Positions 7,264 to 15,554 are shown, counted from the first letter of the stretch. The stretch: 26,549 bases of DNA from JAKJGV01 sp964617565 (GCA_964617565.1 CAZTYH010000043.1:1-26549), one strand, 5' to 3'. A program made the numbers and translations. Notes: generated from the letters alone by a model not told the origin.

Positions 7264-7674
7264 ATGGCAAAGAAATACAAGGTGGTCGTGTTCGGGAAAG
7301 AAGATTGCGACAAGTGCAAGACGCTGAACAAGCGTCTGGACGATCTGCTTGCCAAGGAAGAGTGGTCGGAGTTCGACAAGCACTACATGGATGTGCTCAC
7401 GCCGGACGGGCTCGTCGAGTTCAGCAACGCGGAGTGCGTGAACCCCCAGCGAATTCCCGCGCTCATGGTAACGCGGTATAACGAAGAGAGTGGGGCGCAC
7501 GAACCGGTGCCGAATCCTAAACAGGGCCGCGAATGCGACGTGTGCGGTTCAACGCGTTTGTACCAGCACCTCGGTCTTCAAACGGATTACTCCGAGCGGG
7601 GGCGGGGCGTAATAACACCGCGCATGATCGAGGCGGTGTTGGCCGATGCGCGCGCGCACGGCGGCGAGGGCTGA
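7264..7674 (+). CDS. Thioredoxin/glutaredoxin-like protein with two CxxC motifs, between nrdD and nrdG
   Basis: This 136-residue cytoplasmic protein starts with a redoxin fold (KYKVVVFGKEDCDKCKTLNKRLDDLL). It has an active-site-like C15-D-K-C18 and a probable cis-proline at RIPAL (P65). A second CxxC (C91-D-V-C94) and a short helical tail (TPRMIEAVLADARAHG) follow, which an ordinary glutaredoxin lacks. The start at 7264 is the ATG of MAKKYK, 39 nt after nrdD, with GGGAGA 6-11 nt upstream. nrdG begins 29 nt after its stop. Its place between reductase and activase suggests it is the dedicated electron donor that re-reduces NrdD, as NrdH-like redoxins do for some class III enzymes. This is inference from position plus fold. 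No symbol is assigned because it is not a standard NrdH. Confidence 0.8.
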   Translation: MAKKYKVVVFGKEDCDKCKTLNKRLDDLLAKEEWSEFDKHYMDVLTPDGLVEFSNAECVNPQRIPALMVTRYNEESGAHEPVPNPKQGRECDVCGSTRLYQHLGLQTDYSERGRGVITPRMIEAVLADARAHGGEG

Positions 7675-7703
7675 GTTCAGGCAGGCGTTGCGGGAGAGGG
7701 TTC

Positions 7704-8405
7704 ATGGTGGCTATTTCCTCGGTTTGCGCGTTTCAGAAGAACCCTTCCATGCTGGATTATCCGGGTTGCCTTTCCGCCATTTTCTTCACATCAGGCTGCA
7801 ATTTCCATTGCGGCTTTTGCCATAATGCCGCATTGATCGCCGGTTCAAATGCCGGGATTTCGTACGAGCGGCTTGAGCGGGCCTGCGAGAAGTTTCGTCA
7901 GGATTGGGTCAATGCAGCGGTCATCACGGGCGGTGAGCCAACCGTTTCGCCTGATTTGCCGATCCTGATCGGCCTTTTCCGGAGCGCCGGGTTCAAGGTC
8001 AAACTGGACACCAACGGCTCAAAGCCGGCGGTCATTGCACGCGTATTACATGACGTGGATTATGTCGCGATGGATGTGAAGTGCCGCCTGGCCAACTATC
8101 CACGCATCGCGGGTTTTAAGGATGTGGAAGCGATCCGCAAAAGCATTGCCGTGATACGCGATGGCGCGCGCGATTACGAATTTCGGACCACGATCCTTGA
8201 AGGCCTGCATACCGACGAAGAAATGCACGCGATCGGAGAACTGGTTCGCGGCGCGCGGCGGTGCGTGGTTCAGCCGTTTGTGCCGCGCGAAGAATTGCCC
8301 GATGAAACATATCGCCGCATGCCGAGGACGAGCAACGAACGCGTTCGCGAAGCAGCGGCAATTTTGAATGAGTATGCGGACGATGTGTTGGTTCGGGGGG
8401 AGTAA
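7704..8405 (+). CDS. nrdG: Anaerobic ribonucleotide reductase activating protein (radical SAM)
   Basis: This 233-residue radical-SAM activase generates the glycyl radical on NrdD using S-adenosylmethionine and a [4Fe-4S] cluster. The cluster motif C32-NFH-C36-GF-C39 (CX3CX2C) is followed by the SAM-binding AAVITGGEPT (GGEPT 76-80). Further downstream are LDTNG and VAMDVK, as in pyruvate-formate-lyase-activase-like NrdG proteins. The frame is open upstream through the redoxin gene, but the ATG at 7704 has GGGAGAGGG just before it and starts the expected domain. It is the last gene of a three-gene unit with nrdD and the two-CxxC redoxin. The length is somewhat greater than E. coli NrdG and matches the longer form found in many anaerobes. 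Confidence 0.93.
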   Translation: MVAISSVCAFQKNPSMLDYPGCLSAIFFTSGCNFHCGFCHNAALIAGSNAGISYERLERACEKFRQDWVNAAVITGGEPTVSPDLPILIGLFRSAGFKVKLDTNGSKPAVIARVLHDVDYVAMDVKCRLANYPRIAGFKDVEAIRKSIAVIRDGARDYEFRTTILEGLHTDEEMHAIGELVRGARRCVVQPFVPREELPDETYRRMPRTSNERVREAAAILNEYADDVLVRGE

Positions 8406-8445
8406 GAACCCCACGCCTTGTTCCTCTTATTGCGGGTGAGGAGGA

Positions 8446-8904
8446 TTACCAGCCCATCAGTGCATGTACCAGAATAGCGGTGGGGATTCCCAACAGCCCG
8501 CCGAAAAGGACTTCCAGCCGCGTGTGGCCGAGAAACTCCACGAGCTTCTGTTGAGACAGGTGGTGTTCCTTGAAAAGCTCCTGCACGATTTGATTCAAAA
8601 GCCGCGCCTGTTGTCCGGCTGCTCTTCGAACACTCTGTGCGTCCACCATTACGATCAGCGCCAGCCCCAGTGCGATCGCAAAGGACGCGCTTTCGAAACC
8701 CATCCGTATCCCAACGGACGTTGCGACCGCGACCATGGACGCGGAATGAGAGCTCGGCATGCCGCCAAGACGCAGAAGGAATCCATGGTCGAAGCGACGG
8801 GTCTTGTACATGTTGACAAGGAGCTTCGCGATTTGTGCGATGATCCACGCCGCAATGCCGGACCATAAAGTGACGTTGCAATACCAATGACCGGGACAAT
8901 TCAT
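8446..8904 (-). CDS. Divergent PAP2 family (DUF212) membrane protein
   Basis: This small integral-membrane protein (152 residues) is of the DUF212/YuiD group, distantly related to PAP2 acid phosphatases. It has the diagnostic GGMPSSHSASMVAVATSVGIRMG and, further on, VMVDAQSVRRAAGQQARLLNQIV. Several hydrophobic helices include a C-terminal one (LFGGLLGIPTAILVHALMGW). The PSSH motif corresponds to a phosphatase signature. The substrate is unknown and a role in lipid phosphate metabolism is only inferred. An in-frame TTG at 8916 could be the start (AAGG lies close by), but the ATG at 8904 is the conventional choice; neither has an ideal ribosome site. It is convergent with nrdG (40 nt apart) and divergent from rplU. 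Confidence 0.88.
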   Translation of the reverse strand: MNCPGHWYCNVTLWSGIAAWIIAQIAKLLVNMYKTRRFDHGFLLRLGGMPSSHSASMVAVATSVGIRMGFESASFAIALGLALIVMVDAQSVRRAAGQQARLLNQIVQELFKEHHLSQQKLVEFLGHTRLEVLFGGLLGIPTAILVHALMGW

Positions 8905-8999
8905 GATGGCACACAACTACCTTGTTTTACCCCGCGTGTTCAATGGAATAGGAAAAGAACTGATAATTTGGGGGGTCACCGGCAGCTTTTCTGAATATA

Positions 9000-9028
9000 T
9001 TGACATGCAGGGCGTTCTTTCATACTTT
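9000..9028 (+). promoter_or_regulatory. Sigma-70 promoter for rplU-rpmA
   Basis: A perfect -35 TTGACA at 9000-9005, a 17-nt spacer and a -10 TACTTT at 9023-9028 give an expected start near 9035, about 58 nt upstream of the rplU ATG. The leader (9035-9092) can fold a GC-rich hairpin around GGCGC...GCGCC (about 9051-9076). This might act in ribosomal-protein autoregulation, but I cannot match it to a known L21 leader. Confidence 0.75.
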
Positions 9029-9092
9029 GTGCAGCCTTGTTTGAAGATCGGGCGCCGGCAAAAGGCCTTGCGCCGCGGAAAAGAGGGATGTC

Positions 9093-9410
9093 ATGGACGC
9101 TTATGCAGTAGTGGAAACGGGTGGAAAGCAGTACCTTGTAAAGGAAGGTTCTGTTCTGGATGTGGAGTTGCTGGATGCCGAGGCGGGCAAGAAAGCCAAG
9201 CTTTCGCGCGTACTGGCGGTTTCGGACGGTTCGGCGCTCAAGATTGGAACGCCGGAAGTCAAAGGCGCATCCGTGACGGTCGCGGTGGTGGATGAGCATC
9301 GCGGCGACAAAGTCGTGGCGTTCAAGAAAAAACGCCGCAAGGGGTATCGCAAAAAAATCGGTCATCGGCAGGACCTGATGAAGATCAAGGTCGAGAAGAT
9401 TGCCGGCTAG
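9093..9410 (+). CDS. rplU: 50S ribosomal protein L21
   Basis: This 105-residue large-subunit protein binds 23S rRNA. It shows the L21 hallmarks YAVVETGGKQYLVKEG at the N-terminus and FKKKRRKGYRKKIGHRQDLMKIKVEKI at the C-terminus, and has the normal length. A GAGGGA ribosome site lies 4 nt before the ATG. It is the first gene of the conserved rplU-rpmA pair, 24 nt before rpmA, downstream of a near-consensus promoter. Confidence 0.98.
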   Translation: MDAYAVVETGGKQYLVKEGSVLDVELLDAEAGKKAKLSRVLAVSDGSALKIGTPEVKGASVTVAVVDEHRGDKVVAFKKKRRKGYRKKIGHRQDLMKIKVEKIAG

Positions 9411-9434
9411 CGACAGGAAGACAGGAGACGTACC

Positions 9435-9689
9435 ATGGCGCATAAAAAGGGACAAGGCAGTACAAGAAACGGGCGCGACAGCAATGGGCAGCGACGGGGC
9501 GTGAAGCGCTTTGGCGGACAACACGTCACGGCCGGCAGCATTCTCGTGCGGCAGCTCGGCACCCGCTACGTGGCGGGCCAGAACGTGAAGATGGGCCGCG
9601 ATTTCACACTTTTCGCAGTACGCGACGGTGTGATCGAGTTCGATCGTGGCGGCAAGCGCGTCAATGTGCGCGCGCTGGCGACGGCGTAA
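9435..9689 (+). CDS. rpmA: 50S ribosomal protein L27
   Basis: This 84-residue protein lies near the peptidyl-transferase centre. It has the classic MAHKKGQGSTRNGRDSNGQR N-terminus and KRFGGQHVTAGSILVRQLGT. The N-terminus starts directly with AHKKG, so there is none of the cleaved leader seen in Firmicutes. AGGAGA lies 7 nt upstream of the ATG. It is cotranscribed with rplU and followed by a strong terminator before obgE. Confidence 0.98.
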   Translation: MAHKKGQGSTRNGRDSNGQRRGVKRFGGQHVTAGSILVRQLGTRYVAGQNVKMGRDFTLFAVRDGVIEFDRGGKRVNVRALATA

Positions 9690-9720
9690 GCGTTCGCGGA
9701 TTATCGGGCTTTTAAATGAA

Positions 9721-9750
9721 GCGGGCCGGTTTTGCCGGCTCGCTTTTTTT
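9721..9750 (+). terminator. Rho-independent terminator after rplU-rpmA
   Basis: A 9-bp GC-rich stem, GCGGGCCGG against CCGGCTCGC (one G-T pair), has the loop TTTTG and is followed directly by seven Ts (9744-9750). It ends 30 nt before the obgE start, so obgE needs either read-through or a promoter within or after the hairpin. Confidence 0.88.
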
Positions 9751-9780
9751 CCGCCTGTGCGGCTGAATAATGGTTTTATA

Positions 9781-10785
9781 ATGAAGGCAGTTACTTTCAG
9801 GGACAGGGTGCGCGTTTACGTTTACGCCGGTGACGGCGGCGATGGATGTTCGTCATTCCGACGTGAAAAGTACGTGGATAAGGGCGGGCCGGATGGCGGT
9901 GACGGAGGGCGCGGGGGAAGTATTTATTTTCGCGCAAGCAAGGATCAGAGCTCGCTGCTTGACCTCTATTATGAGCCACACCAACGCGCGGAACACGGTG
10001 GCAAAGGGCAGGGCAAGCAGTGCACCGGCCGGAACGGGCGGGATCGCCACGTGAAAGTGCCTTGCGGAACGCAGGTCTATATCGAGGAAACAGGCGAGCT
10101 CTTCGGTGAAGTGATAAACGACGGTGACGAGCTGTGCGTGGCGAAAGGCGGTCGCGGCGGTCTCGGAAACATGCATTTCGCGACGCCGTCGCACCAAGCG
10201 CCCCGTGAGTTCACCCCCGGCGCGGAAGGCGAAGTCAAGGTGCTGCGGCTTGAGTTGAAGACGGTTGCCGACGTCGGCTTGGTCGGTTATCCCAACGCCG
10301 GCAAGTCCACGTTGCTGCGCGCGATCAGCGGCGCGCGGCCCAAAGTAGCGGCGTATCCATTCACAACGTTGAACCCGATTCTCGGCACGGTGGTATTTGA
10401 TGACTACCGTACAGTGAAGGTGGCGGACATTCCCGGATTGATTGACGGGGCGCACAAGGGCGTGGGATTGGGCCATGATTTCCTGCGCCATATCGAGCGT
10501 ACCGGCTTCCTGATTTATATCGTGGACATGGCTGGTGTGGACGGACGCGATCCGGTGGACGACTATCGCAACCTTAAAAAAGAGCTGAAGCTTTACCGCA
10601 AGGAATTGCTTTTGCGCCCGGCTTTGGTTGTCGCGAACAAGATGGACCTGCCCGAAGCAGCCGAAAAGCTGAAGGCATTCAAGCGGCGCACGAAGACGAA
10701 ACCACTGGAGATTTCCGCGGAAGCCGGTGCGGGAGTGGACGCGGTGAAAGCCGCGCTGCACAAGCATTTTTTCGGAACCGATTAA
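9781..10785 (+). CDS. obgE: GTPase Obg/CgtA
   Basis: This 334-residue essential GTPase takes part in 50S assembly and stress signalling. The glycine-rich Obg fold spans about 1-158 (GGDGCSSFRREKYVDKGGPDGGDGGRGG). The G domain follows with G1 GYPNAGKS (169-176), G2 YPFTTLNP, G3 DIPGLIDGA and G4 NKMD. The protein ends soon after the G domain, with no long C-terminal OCT domain, as in the short form. The ATG at 9781 starts the Obg fold at its usual first residue. No strong Shine-Dalgarno is visible, and the rplU-rpmA terminator lies just upstream. The rplU-rpmA-obgE order is widely conserved. Confidence 0.97.
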   Translation: MKAVTFRDRVRVYVYAGDGGDGCSSFRREKYVDKGGPDGGDGGRGGSIYFRASKDQSSLLDLYYEPHQRAEHGGKGQGKQCTGRNGRDRHVKVPCGTQVYIEETGELFGEVINDGDELCVAKGGRGGLGNMHFATPSHQAPREFTPGAEGEVKVLRLELKTVADVGLVGYPNAGKSTLLRAISGARPKVAAYPFTTLNPILGTVVFDDYRTVKVADIPGLIDGAHKGVGLGHDFLRHIERTGFLIYIVDMAGVDGRDPVDDYRNLKKELKLYRKELLLRPALVVANKMDLPEAAEKLKAFKRRTKTKPLEISAEAGAGVDAVKAALHKHFFGTD

Positions 10786-10874
10786 AGACCTTCACCCCTT
10801 GCGGTGAGGGGAAGCTTGAGCAGGCGCAAGGCTTCGTATTAATCTCCTCTTCATGAACACATGGAGATTGAGCC

Positions 10875-11507
10875 ATGAAGAACGTGTACGTCATTGACCA
10901 CCCTCTCGTTCAGCATCACCTTGTCAGCCTGCGCGACCGCAGAACGCGGCCCGGGGCGTTCCGTCGAATGGTTGAACGGCTTTCCATGTTGCTTGTGTAC
11001 GAAGCGTCCAAGGATTTCGAAACGACATCCGTGAAGGTTCGCACGCCGCTTGCCGTGGCGAAGGGACAAGTGCTGCGCCAACGCATAGGGCTGATTCCCA
11101 TTCTTCGGGCGGGGCTCGGCATGGTGGACCCGGTCTTCAACCTGATTTCCGGCGCCGAGGTCTGGCATCTCGGGATTTATCGTGACGAGAAAACGCACAA
11201 GCCGGTCGAGTATTATAGCAAACTGCCGGAAGGGAAGGCCGTGGACATCGCGCTGATTCTCGACCCGATGCTGGCGACCGGCGGGTCGGCAAGCGCAGCG
11301 GCTGAAACCCTGATTCGCTGGGGCGTGAAGAGGATCAAGATGCTCTGCATGATCGCCGCGCCCGAAGGAATTGAGAAGCTGCACTCGGAATATCCGGAGG
11401 TCCAGGTTTACACCTGTTCGGTTGACAAAAAACTCAATAAAAACGCCTATATTCTTCCGGGGCTCGGCGACGCCGGCGATCGCATCTTTAATGCACAGGC
11501 AACATGA
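10875..11507 (+). CDS. upp: Uracil phosphoribosyltransferase
   Basis: This 210-residue pyrimidine-salvage enzyme makes UMP from uracil and PRPP. It has the PRPP loop LILDPMLATGGSASAA (130-139), the N-terminal HPLVQHHLVSLRD, IPILRAGLGM, and the C-terminal uracil-binding region ending LPGLGDAGDRIF. Full length. GGAGA lies 7 nt before the ATG. It is the first of a same-strand run. The 89-nt gap after obgE holds a weak hairpin (CCCCT/AGGGG) with no T-run. Confidence 0.97.
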   Translation: MKNVYVIDHPLVQHHLVSLRDRRTRPGAFRRMVERLSMLLVYEASKDFETTSVKVRTPLAVAKGQVLRQRIGLIPILRAGLGMVDPVFNLISGAEVWHLGIYRDEKTHKPVEYYSKLPEGKAVDIALILDPMLATGGSASAAAETLIRWGVKRIKMLCMIAAPEGIEKLHSEYPEVQVYTCSVDKKLNKNAYILPGLGDAGDRIFNAQAT

Positions 11508-11570
11508 CCTTATCCCGCGTTCCTGCGAGAAAGGTTGAAATCAACCCGAAAACCGAGAATCATTACAGCC

Positions 11571-12266
11571 ATGAGCAAGGAACTAACCGTTGTTCTTTTC
11601 GACATTGACGGAACGTTGGTGGACATGAAGGGGGCGGGGCGGAAGTCTTTTGTCCGCGCGCTGAAAACGGTTTTCGGGTGGGACGACGACATAGCCTACG
11701 TAAACTTTGCGGGCAACACCGACCTGAACGTGCTGCTGCAGGTGGCGGAGCATCACGGGCTCAAACTTTCGGATGAGGACCGGAAGCGTTTCTTCCGACA
11801 GGTGCCGATTGAATTGGAGCAAACGGCGAAAGCCGCAGAGCTGGTAATTTATCCCGGCGTGAAAGCGCTGCTAGAAACTTTGTCGGCGCGGAAGGACGTG
11901 ATCCTGAGCCTTGTTACGGGCAATGTCGCCGCGTCGGCGCGAATCAAGCTGCAGCAGTTCGATCTTCACAATCATTTTGTGCTAGGCGCGTTCGGGGACG
12001 ATCATGCGGATCGCGTCGAGATCGCGCGCCTTGCGATGCGCCGCATCGAAAACAAGATGCGCGAAGACCAGGTCATGCGAGGCTGCTTCCTCATTGGCGA
12101 CACGCCCCACGACATTCTCGCCGCAAAAAGCATCAGCGCGACCGCCGTCGCCGTCGCCACCGGAAAATTCACAGCCGAAGACCTTCAGAAAGCCGGGGCG
12201 GACCATGTGCTGACGGACTTGTCGAAAACGACAGAAGTTCTCAAAATCCTTAAGCTGTCTGTCTGA
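11571..12266 (+). CDS. HAD-superfamily phosphatase, phosphoglycolate-phosphatase-like
   Basis: This 231-residue cytoplasmic hydrolase has the HAD nucleophile motif D11-I-D13-GTLVD, the second motif LVTGN (115-119), and the acidic motif GDTPHD (176-181). A helical cap lies between the first two motifs. It resembles the phosphoglycolate phosphatase/beta-phosphoglucomutase subfamily, but the substrate cannot be read from sequence. Upstream, a TTG at 11535 would extend the frame by 12 residues. The ATG at 11571 is preferred because the conserved fold begins a few residues later. No good ribosome site is seen. It sits 63 nt downstream of upp and just before an M23 peptidase gene. Confidence 0.85.
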   Translation: MSKELTVVLFDIDGTLVDMKGAGRKSFVRALKTVFGWDDDIAYVNFAGNTDLNVLLQVAEHHGLKLSDEDRKRFFRQVPIELEQTAKAAELVIYPGVKALLETLSARKDVILSLVTGNVAASARIKLQQFDLHNHFVLGAFGDDHADRVEIARLAMRRIENKMREDQVMRGCFLIGDTPHDILAAKSISATAVAVATGKFTAEDLQKAGADHVLTDLSKTTEVLKILKLSV

Positions 12267-12311
12267 TCTCCCTTGCATCTGCTTCATGCAGCGTTTATGA
12301 AACGAGGCGCG

Positions 12312-13430
12312 ATGGCCCGGAGAAGATATTCAAAACCGAAACACTGGAAGCATCTCTACTGGATCATTCCGCTCCTCGTAGCGGATGTGTTCCTGTTCCG
12401 CTGGTTGTTGAAGCGTCCGGATCGTGTTCCCCCGGCGGAAGCGTTCGAAGAAAGTATGATAATCCCGAAACGGCCGTCGCCATTCGAGCGCATGGCATTT
12501 CCCACCGCGCAGGACCGATTGCTGGATCCCGAAGCCGCAGGCGTCTTTCAGCCCACGGCATCCGGAAATCCTGTGTCTGCCCTTTATGGTTCGACGCGGA
12601 CGGCGGAGCGCGGCGGCTCCCTGATGCCTACCTTTCATGAGGGCATTGATATCGCGGCGATGCAGCGCGATCATCGCGGCCGCCCGCTCGACGAGATCCG
12701 CGCGGTTGCCGATGGCCGCATCGCATATATCAACCGCCATGCAGGCAATTCGAATTATGGAATCTATGTTGTGCTTGAGCACGAGGAGCCGGCGCTGGGA
12801 AACGTGTTCACGCTCTATGCTCATCTGGATCGCCTTGAACATGGGCTTCGCGTCGGGCAACCTGTAAACGCGGGGCAGGTGCTGGGCATCATGGGCAACA
12901 CGTCTTCGTCGCCCATTCCCATGGTGCGCGCCCATTTGCATTTAGAAGTCGGAACAATCCTGAATGCGCGCTTCGACGTCTGGTACCGCGCGAACAAGCT
13001 GAAGCCTAATCACGGGAATTACCATGGCTGGAACCTGTTTGGCGTGGACCCTCTTCCCGTCTTCGCGCAAAGCAGGTCGGAGCCGGAGTTCAATTTCAGG
13101 GAACATCTGCGGCGCATCACCCCGGCTTTCGAGGTTGTGTTTCGATCTTCTCAACAGCCGGACTATTTCAACCGCTATCCGGCGTTATGGGAGGATGGCG
13201 CTTATGCGGGGCGCGCCGTAACGGTTACCGTTTCGGAAGGAGGCGTTCCTTTGCGCGGGCGGAACGCGACAGAGGAAGAGGTCGGGTTGCTGGGCCGGCA
13301 TCCAGCTGTCGTGAAGCATGTGGACGAGTCGGTGCTGGGGCGAAACGGAGCGCGATTGATCACGCGCGCGGGCGGACAGTGGAAGCTGGCCAAACAGGGC
13401 GAGCGTTGGTTGGAGCTGATCACCTATTGA
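12312..13430 (+). CDS. Membrane-anchored M23-family metallopeptidase
   Basis: This is a 372-residue zinc endopeptidase-like protein, probably acting on peptidoglycan peptides in the periplasm. A single N-terminal transmembrane segment (about 14-30, LYWIIPLLVADVFLFRWLL) is followed by an extracytoplasmic M23/LytM domain. The zinc and catalytic motifs are present: H109-x3-D113 (HEGID), YAHL (H171) and H208-L-H210-LE. A C-terminal extension of about 140 residues is not recognised. The ATG at 12312 has CGAGG just upstream; an in-frame ATG at 12297 would add five residues. The next gene starts 4 nt after its stop, which suggests cotranscription. Confidence 0.88.
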   Translation: MARRRYSKPKHWKHLYWIIPLLVADVFLFRWLLKRPDRVPPAEAFEESMIIPKRPSPFERMAFPTAQDRLLDPEAAGVFQPTASGNPVSALYGSTRTAERGGSLMPTFHEGIDIAAMQRDHRGRPLDEIRAVADGRIAYINRHAGNSNYGIYVVLEHEEPALGNVFTLYAHLDRLEHGLRVGQPVNAGQVLGIMGNTSSSPIPMVRAHLHLEVGTILNARFDVWYRANKLKPNHGNYHGWNLFGVDPLPVFAQSRSEPEFNFREHLRRITPAFEVVFRSSQQPDYFNRYPALWEDGAYAGRAVTVTVSEGGVPLRGRNATEEEVGLLGRHPAVVKHVDESVLGRNGARLITRAGGQWKLAKQGERWLELITY

Positions 13431-13434
13431 ATCC

Positions 13435-14361
13435 ATGAAACGCGAACTGAAAAACGAGTTTTCGTGGTCCAAGTCCCGGCACGAGACGTTTCACGAGTGC
13501 CATCGGAAGTATTATTTCCATTATTACGGCGCGTGGGGTGGGTGGGATTTGAACGCCGACCCGCGGATGCGGCAGATCTATGTCTTGAAAAATCTCGAAA
13601 CGCGACAGATGTGGATGGGTGGGCATGTGCACCGTTGCGTGGAAGAGATTTTAAAGGACCTCAAAGAAGGCCGCGAACTTCCCGCGCCCGAAGCAGCCAT
13701 CGAGAAAATGCTTCAGCGCATGCGCGACGATTTCAAAGCCTCGCGCGCCGGAAGGTATCGCGAGAACCCGAAAAAAATCTGTGGCCTGTTTGAGCACGAA
13801 TACGGCATTCAAGTGCCGCCCGAGGCGTGGAAGGAAACGGCTGACAAAGCGGCGCTCTGCGTGCGCAATTTTTACGGATCGGCGGTGTTGGAAAAAATCA
13901 GGCGGCTACCGCCCTCCGCATGGCTTGAAGTCGAGGAGCGGCAAACCTTCGAACTCGACGGGTTGAAGGTCTATGTGCAGCTCGATTTCGCGTTCCGCGA
14001 CAACGAAAGGATTTTGATTTACGATTGGAAAACGGGTCGCACCGACGCGGAGCGCAACGACCTTCAACTCGCGTGTTATATCCTTTACGCATCCGGCAAG
14101 TGGAGCTGCGTGCCGGAACAAATCACGGCCACGGCAGTGTACCTCGCTGACGGAACCGAAGTGCCGGAGGCCATGGATGCCGCCCGCCTGGAGGAAGTGA
14201 AAGAGCTGATCCGGGAATCCGCGGACGAGATGCTGTTTCCGTTGGCCGACCCGCAGAACAACGTGCCGGACGAGGAAGATGCCTTCGGGTTCGCGGATGA
14301 TGAGCGCACCTGCAAGCGCTGTAATTTCGTCAAAGTCTGCCCGAAATTCGCACAAGATTGA
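13435..14361 (+). CDS. Stand-alone PD-(D/E)XK nuclease with Fe-S cysteines (RecB/Cas4/AddB-like)
   Basis: This 308-residue protein resembles RecB-family nuclease domains that carry a four-cysteine iron-sulfur cluster. One cysteine is near the N-terminus (C22 in FHECHRKYYFHYYGAW) and three are at the C-terminus (C293, C296, C302 in TCKRCNFVKVC). Between them are the nuclease motifs: H64/H66 in GGHVHRCVEE, D184 in QLDFAFRD, D197-W-K199 in YDWKTGR, and Q211 in QLACYILYA. There is no helicase domain and no cas gene nearby, so a CRISPR role is unlikely. It lies 4 nt after an M23 peptidase gene and before a glycan cluster. Its role is unknown; DNA repair is a reasonable guess. Confidence 0.85.
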   Translation: MKRELKNEFSWSKSRHETFHECHRKYYFHYYGAWGGWDLNADPRMRQIYVLKNLETRQMWMGGHVHRCVEEILKDLKEGRELPAPEAAIEKMLQRMRDDFKASRAGRYRENPKKICGLFEHEYGIQVPPEAWKETADKAALCVRNFYGSAVLEKIRRLPPSAWLEVEERQTFELDGLKVYVQLDFAFRDNERILIYDWKTGRTDAERNDLQLACYILYASGKWSCVPEQITATAVYLADGTEVPEAMDAARLEEVKELIRESADEMLFPLADPQNNVPDEEDAFGFADDERTCKRCNFVKVCPKFAQD

Positions 14362-14429
14362 TCCCCGGTTTTTATGCCGCACCTTTTTGGAGATGCGTTC
14401 GGGAGGGGTTTCGGGGTACAAGTATTTTC

Positions 14430-15554
14430 ATGCGTGTAATGGTGGATATCCAGGCGGCCATAGCCCAGCGGGCGGGCGTGGGCCGTTATGTGAAAGCGTT
14501 GGTCGAGCATCTCGCTCCCTTAGCGGGCGAAGACGAGCTGGACCTCTTTTATTTCGATTTCATGCGCCGCGGGATGCCGTTTCCGGTTCCCGCCGCAAAG
14601 CAGAGTGCGTGCCGCGTTTTTCCCGGCCGCATCGTCCAGGCCGCGTGGAAAAAAGTTGCTTGGCCGCCGTTCGATTGGTTCTCCGGTTGGGCGGACGTTT
14701 TCCACTTTCCAAATTTTGTGCGGCCGCCGCTCCAGCGCGGGAAATCGGTGGTCACGATTCATGACCTGGCTTTCATGCGACATCCCGACACCATTGAGCC
14801 GCGGAATTACGCGTATCTAACTTCGCAGATCAAGCAGACCGTAAATCGGGCCGATCGGATAATCGCGGTTTCAGAATTCACAGCCCGCGAAATCGAAGAA
14901 CTCCTGAAGGTGCCGCGGGAGCGCATCGCGGTCATTTACGAGGGCCTGACCGAAAACGTGCAAAAACCCGATACCGCTGCCATCGCCGCCATGCGGGATC
15001 AGCTTGGTCTCGCCCGGCCTTATCTGCTTACGGTCGGCACCCTGGAGCCCCGAAAAAACATCCCGTTCCTTGTGAATGTTTTCGAAACACTTGGCGATTT
15101 CGACGGAGACCTTGTGCTGGCTGGCATGCGCGGCTGGAAATACGAACCGATTCTCGATTGGATTCAAAATTCGCCGCGCGCGGCGCAGATCAAGCGGCTG
15201 GATTACGTTCCAGAATCGCTTCTGCCCGCGCTTTATTCGGGCGCCGAACTGTTCGTGTTCCCGAGCCTGTACGAGGGTTTCGGGTTCCCGCCTCTAGAAG
15301 CGATGGGTTGTGGCACGCCCGTCGTTTCTGCCACAACGGGATCGCTTCCGGAAGTGCTGGGCGACGGATGTTTGTATGTGGATGATTTCAATGAGCAGTC
15401 ATGGGCTGATGCGATTCACGATCTGCTCATGGACAACAGCCAGCGCCTTTCTCTCAGCGAGCGAGGCAAAGCCCAGGCTGCAAGGTTTACGTGGCATGAG
15501 TGCGCGACGAAGACCTGGGAGGTTTATCGCAGCCTCGGCGGGAGGCGCGCATGA
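14430..15554 (+). CDS. Family-4-type glycosyltransferase (first of three)
   Basis: This 374-residue retaining GT-B glycosyltransferase transfers sugar from a nucleotide-sugar donor. The N-terminal half has the acceptor-side fold (MRVMVDIQAAIAQRAGVGRYVKAL, VVTIHDLAFMRHP). The C-terminal half has the donor site with LLTVGTLEPRKN and the E-x7-E motif in YEGFGFPPLEAMGCGTPVV. It resembles mannosyl/rhamnosyl-type transferases of polysaccharide clusters, but specificity is not readable. The ATG at 14430 begins the fold; the ribosome site is weak. Its stop overlaps the next gene's start in an ATGA junction, so the three transferases are translationally linked. Confidence 0.92.
   Translation: MRVMVDIQAAIAQRAGVGRYVKALVEHLAPLAGEDELDLFYFDFMRRGMPFPVPAAKQSACRVFPGRIVQAAWKKVAWPPFDWFSGWADVFHFPNFVRPPLQRGKSVVTIHDLAFMRHPDTIEPRNYAYLTSQIKQTVNRADRIIAVSEFTAREIEELLKVPRERIAVIYEGLTENVQKPDTAAIAAMRDQLGLARPYLLTVGTLEPRKNIPFLVNVFETLGDFDGDLVLAGMRGWKYEPILDWIQNSPRAAQIKRLDYVPESLLPALYSGAELFVFPSLYEGFGFPPLEAMGCGTPVVSATTGSLPEVLGDGCLYVDDFNEQSWADAIHDLLMDNSQRLSLSERGKAQAARFTWHECATKTWEVYRSLGGRRA

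Noticed and set aside
10789..10816. Hairpin CCCCT/AGGGG between obgE and upp as a terminator
   Set aside because: No T-run follows and the stem is short; left uncalled.
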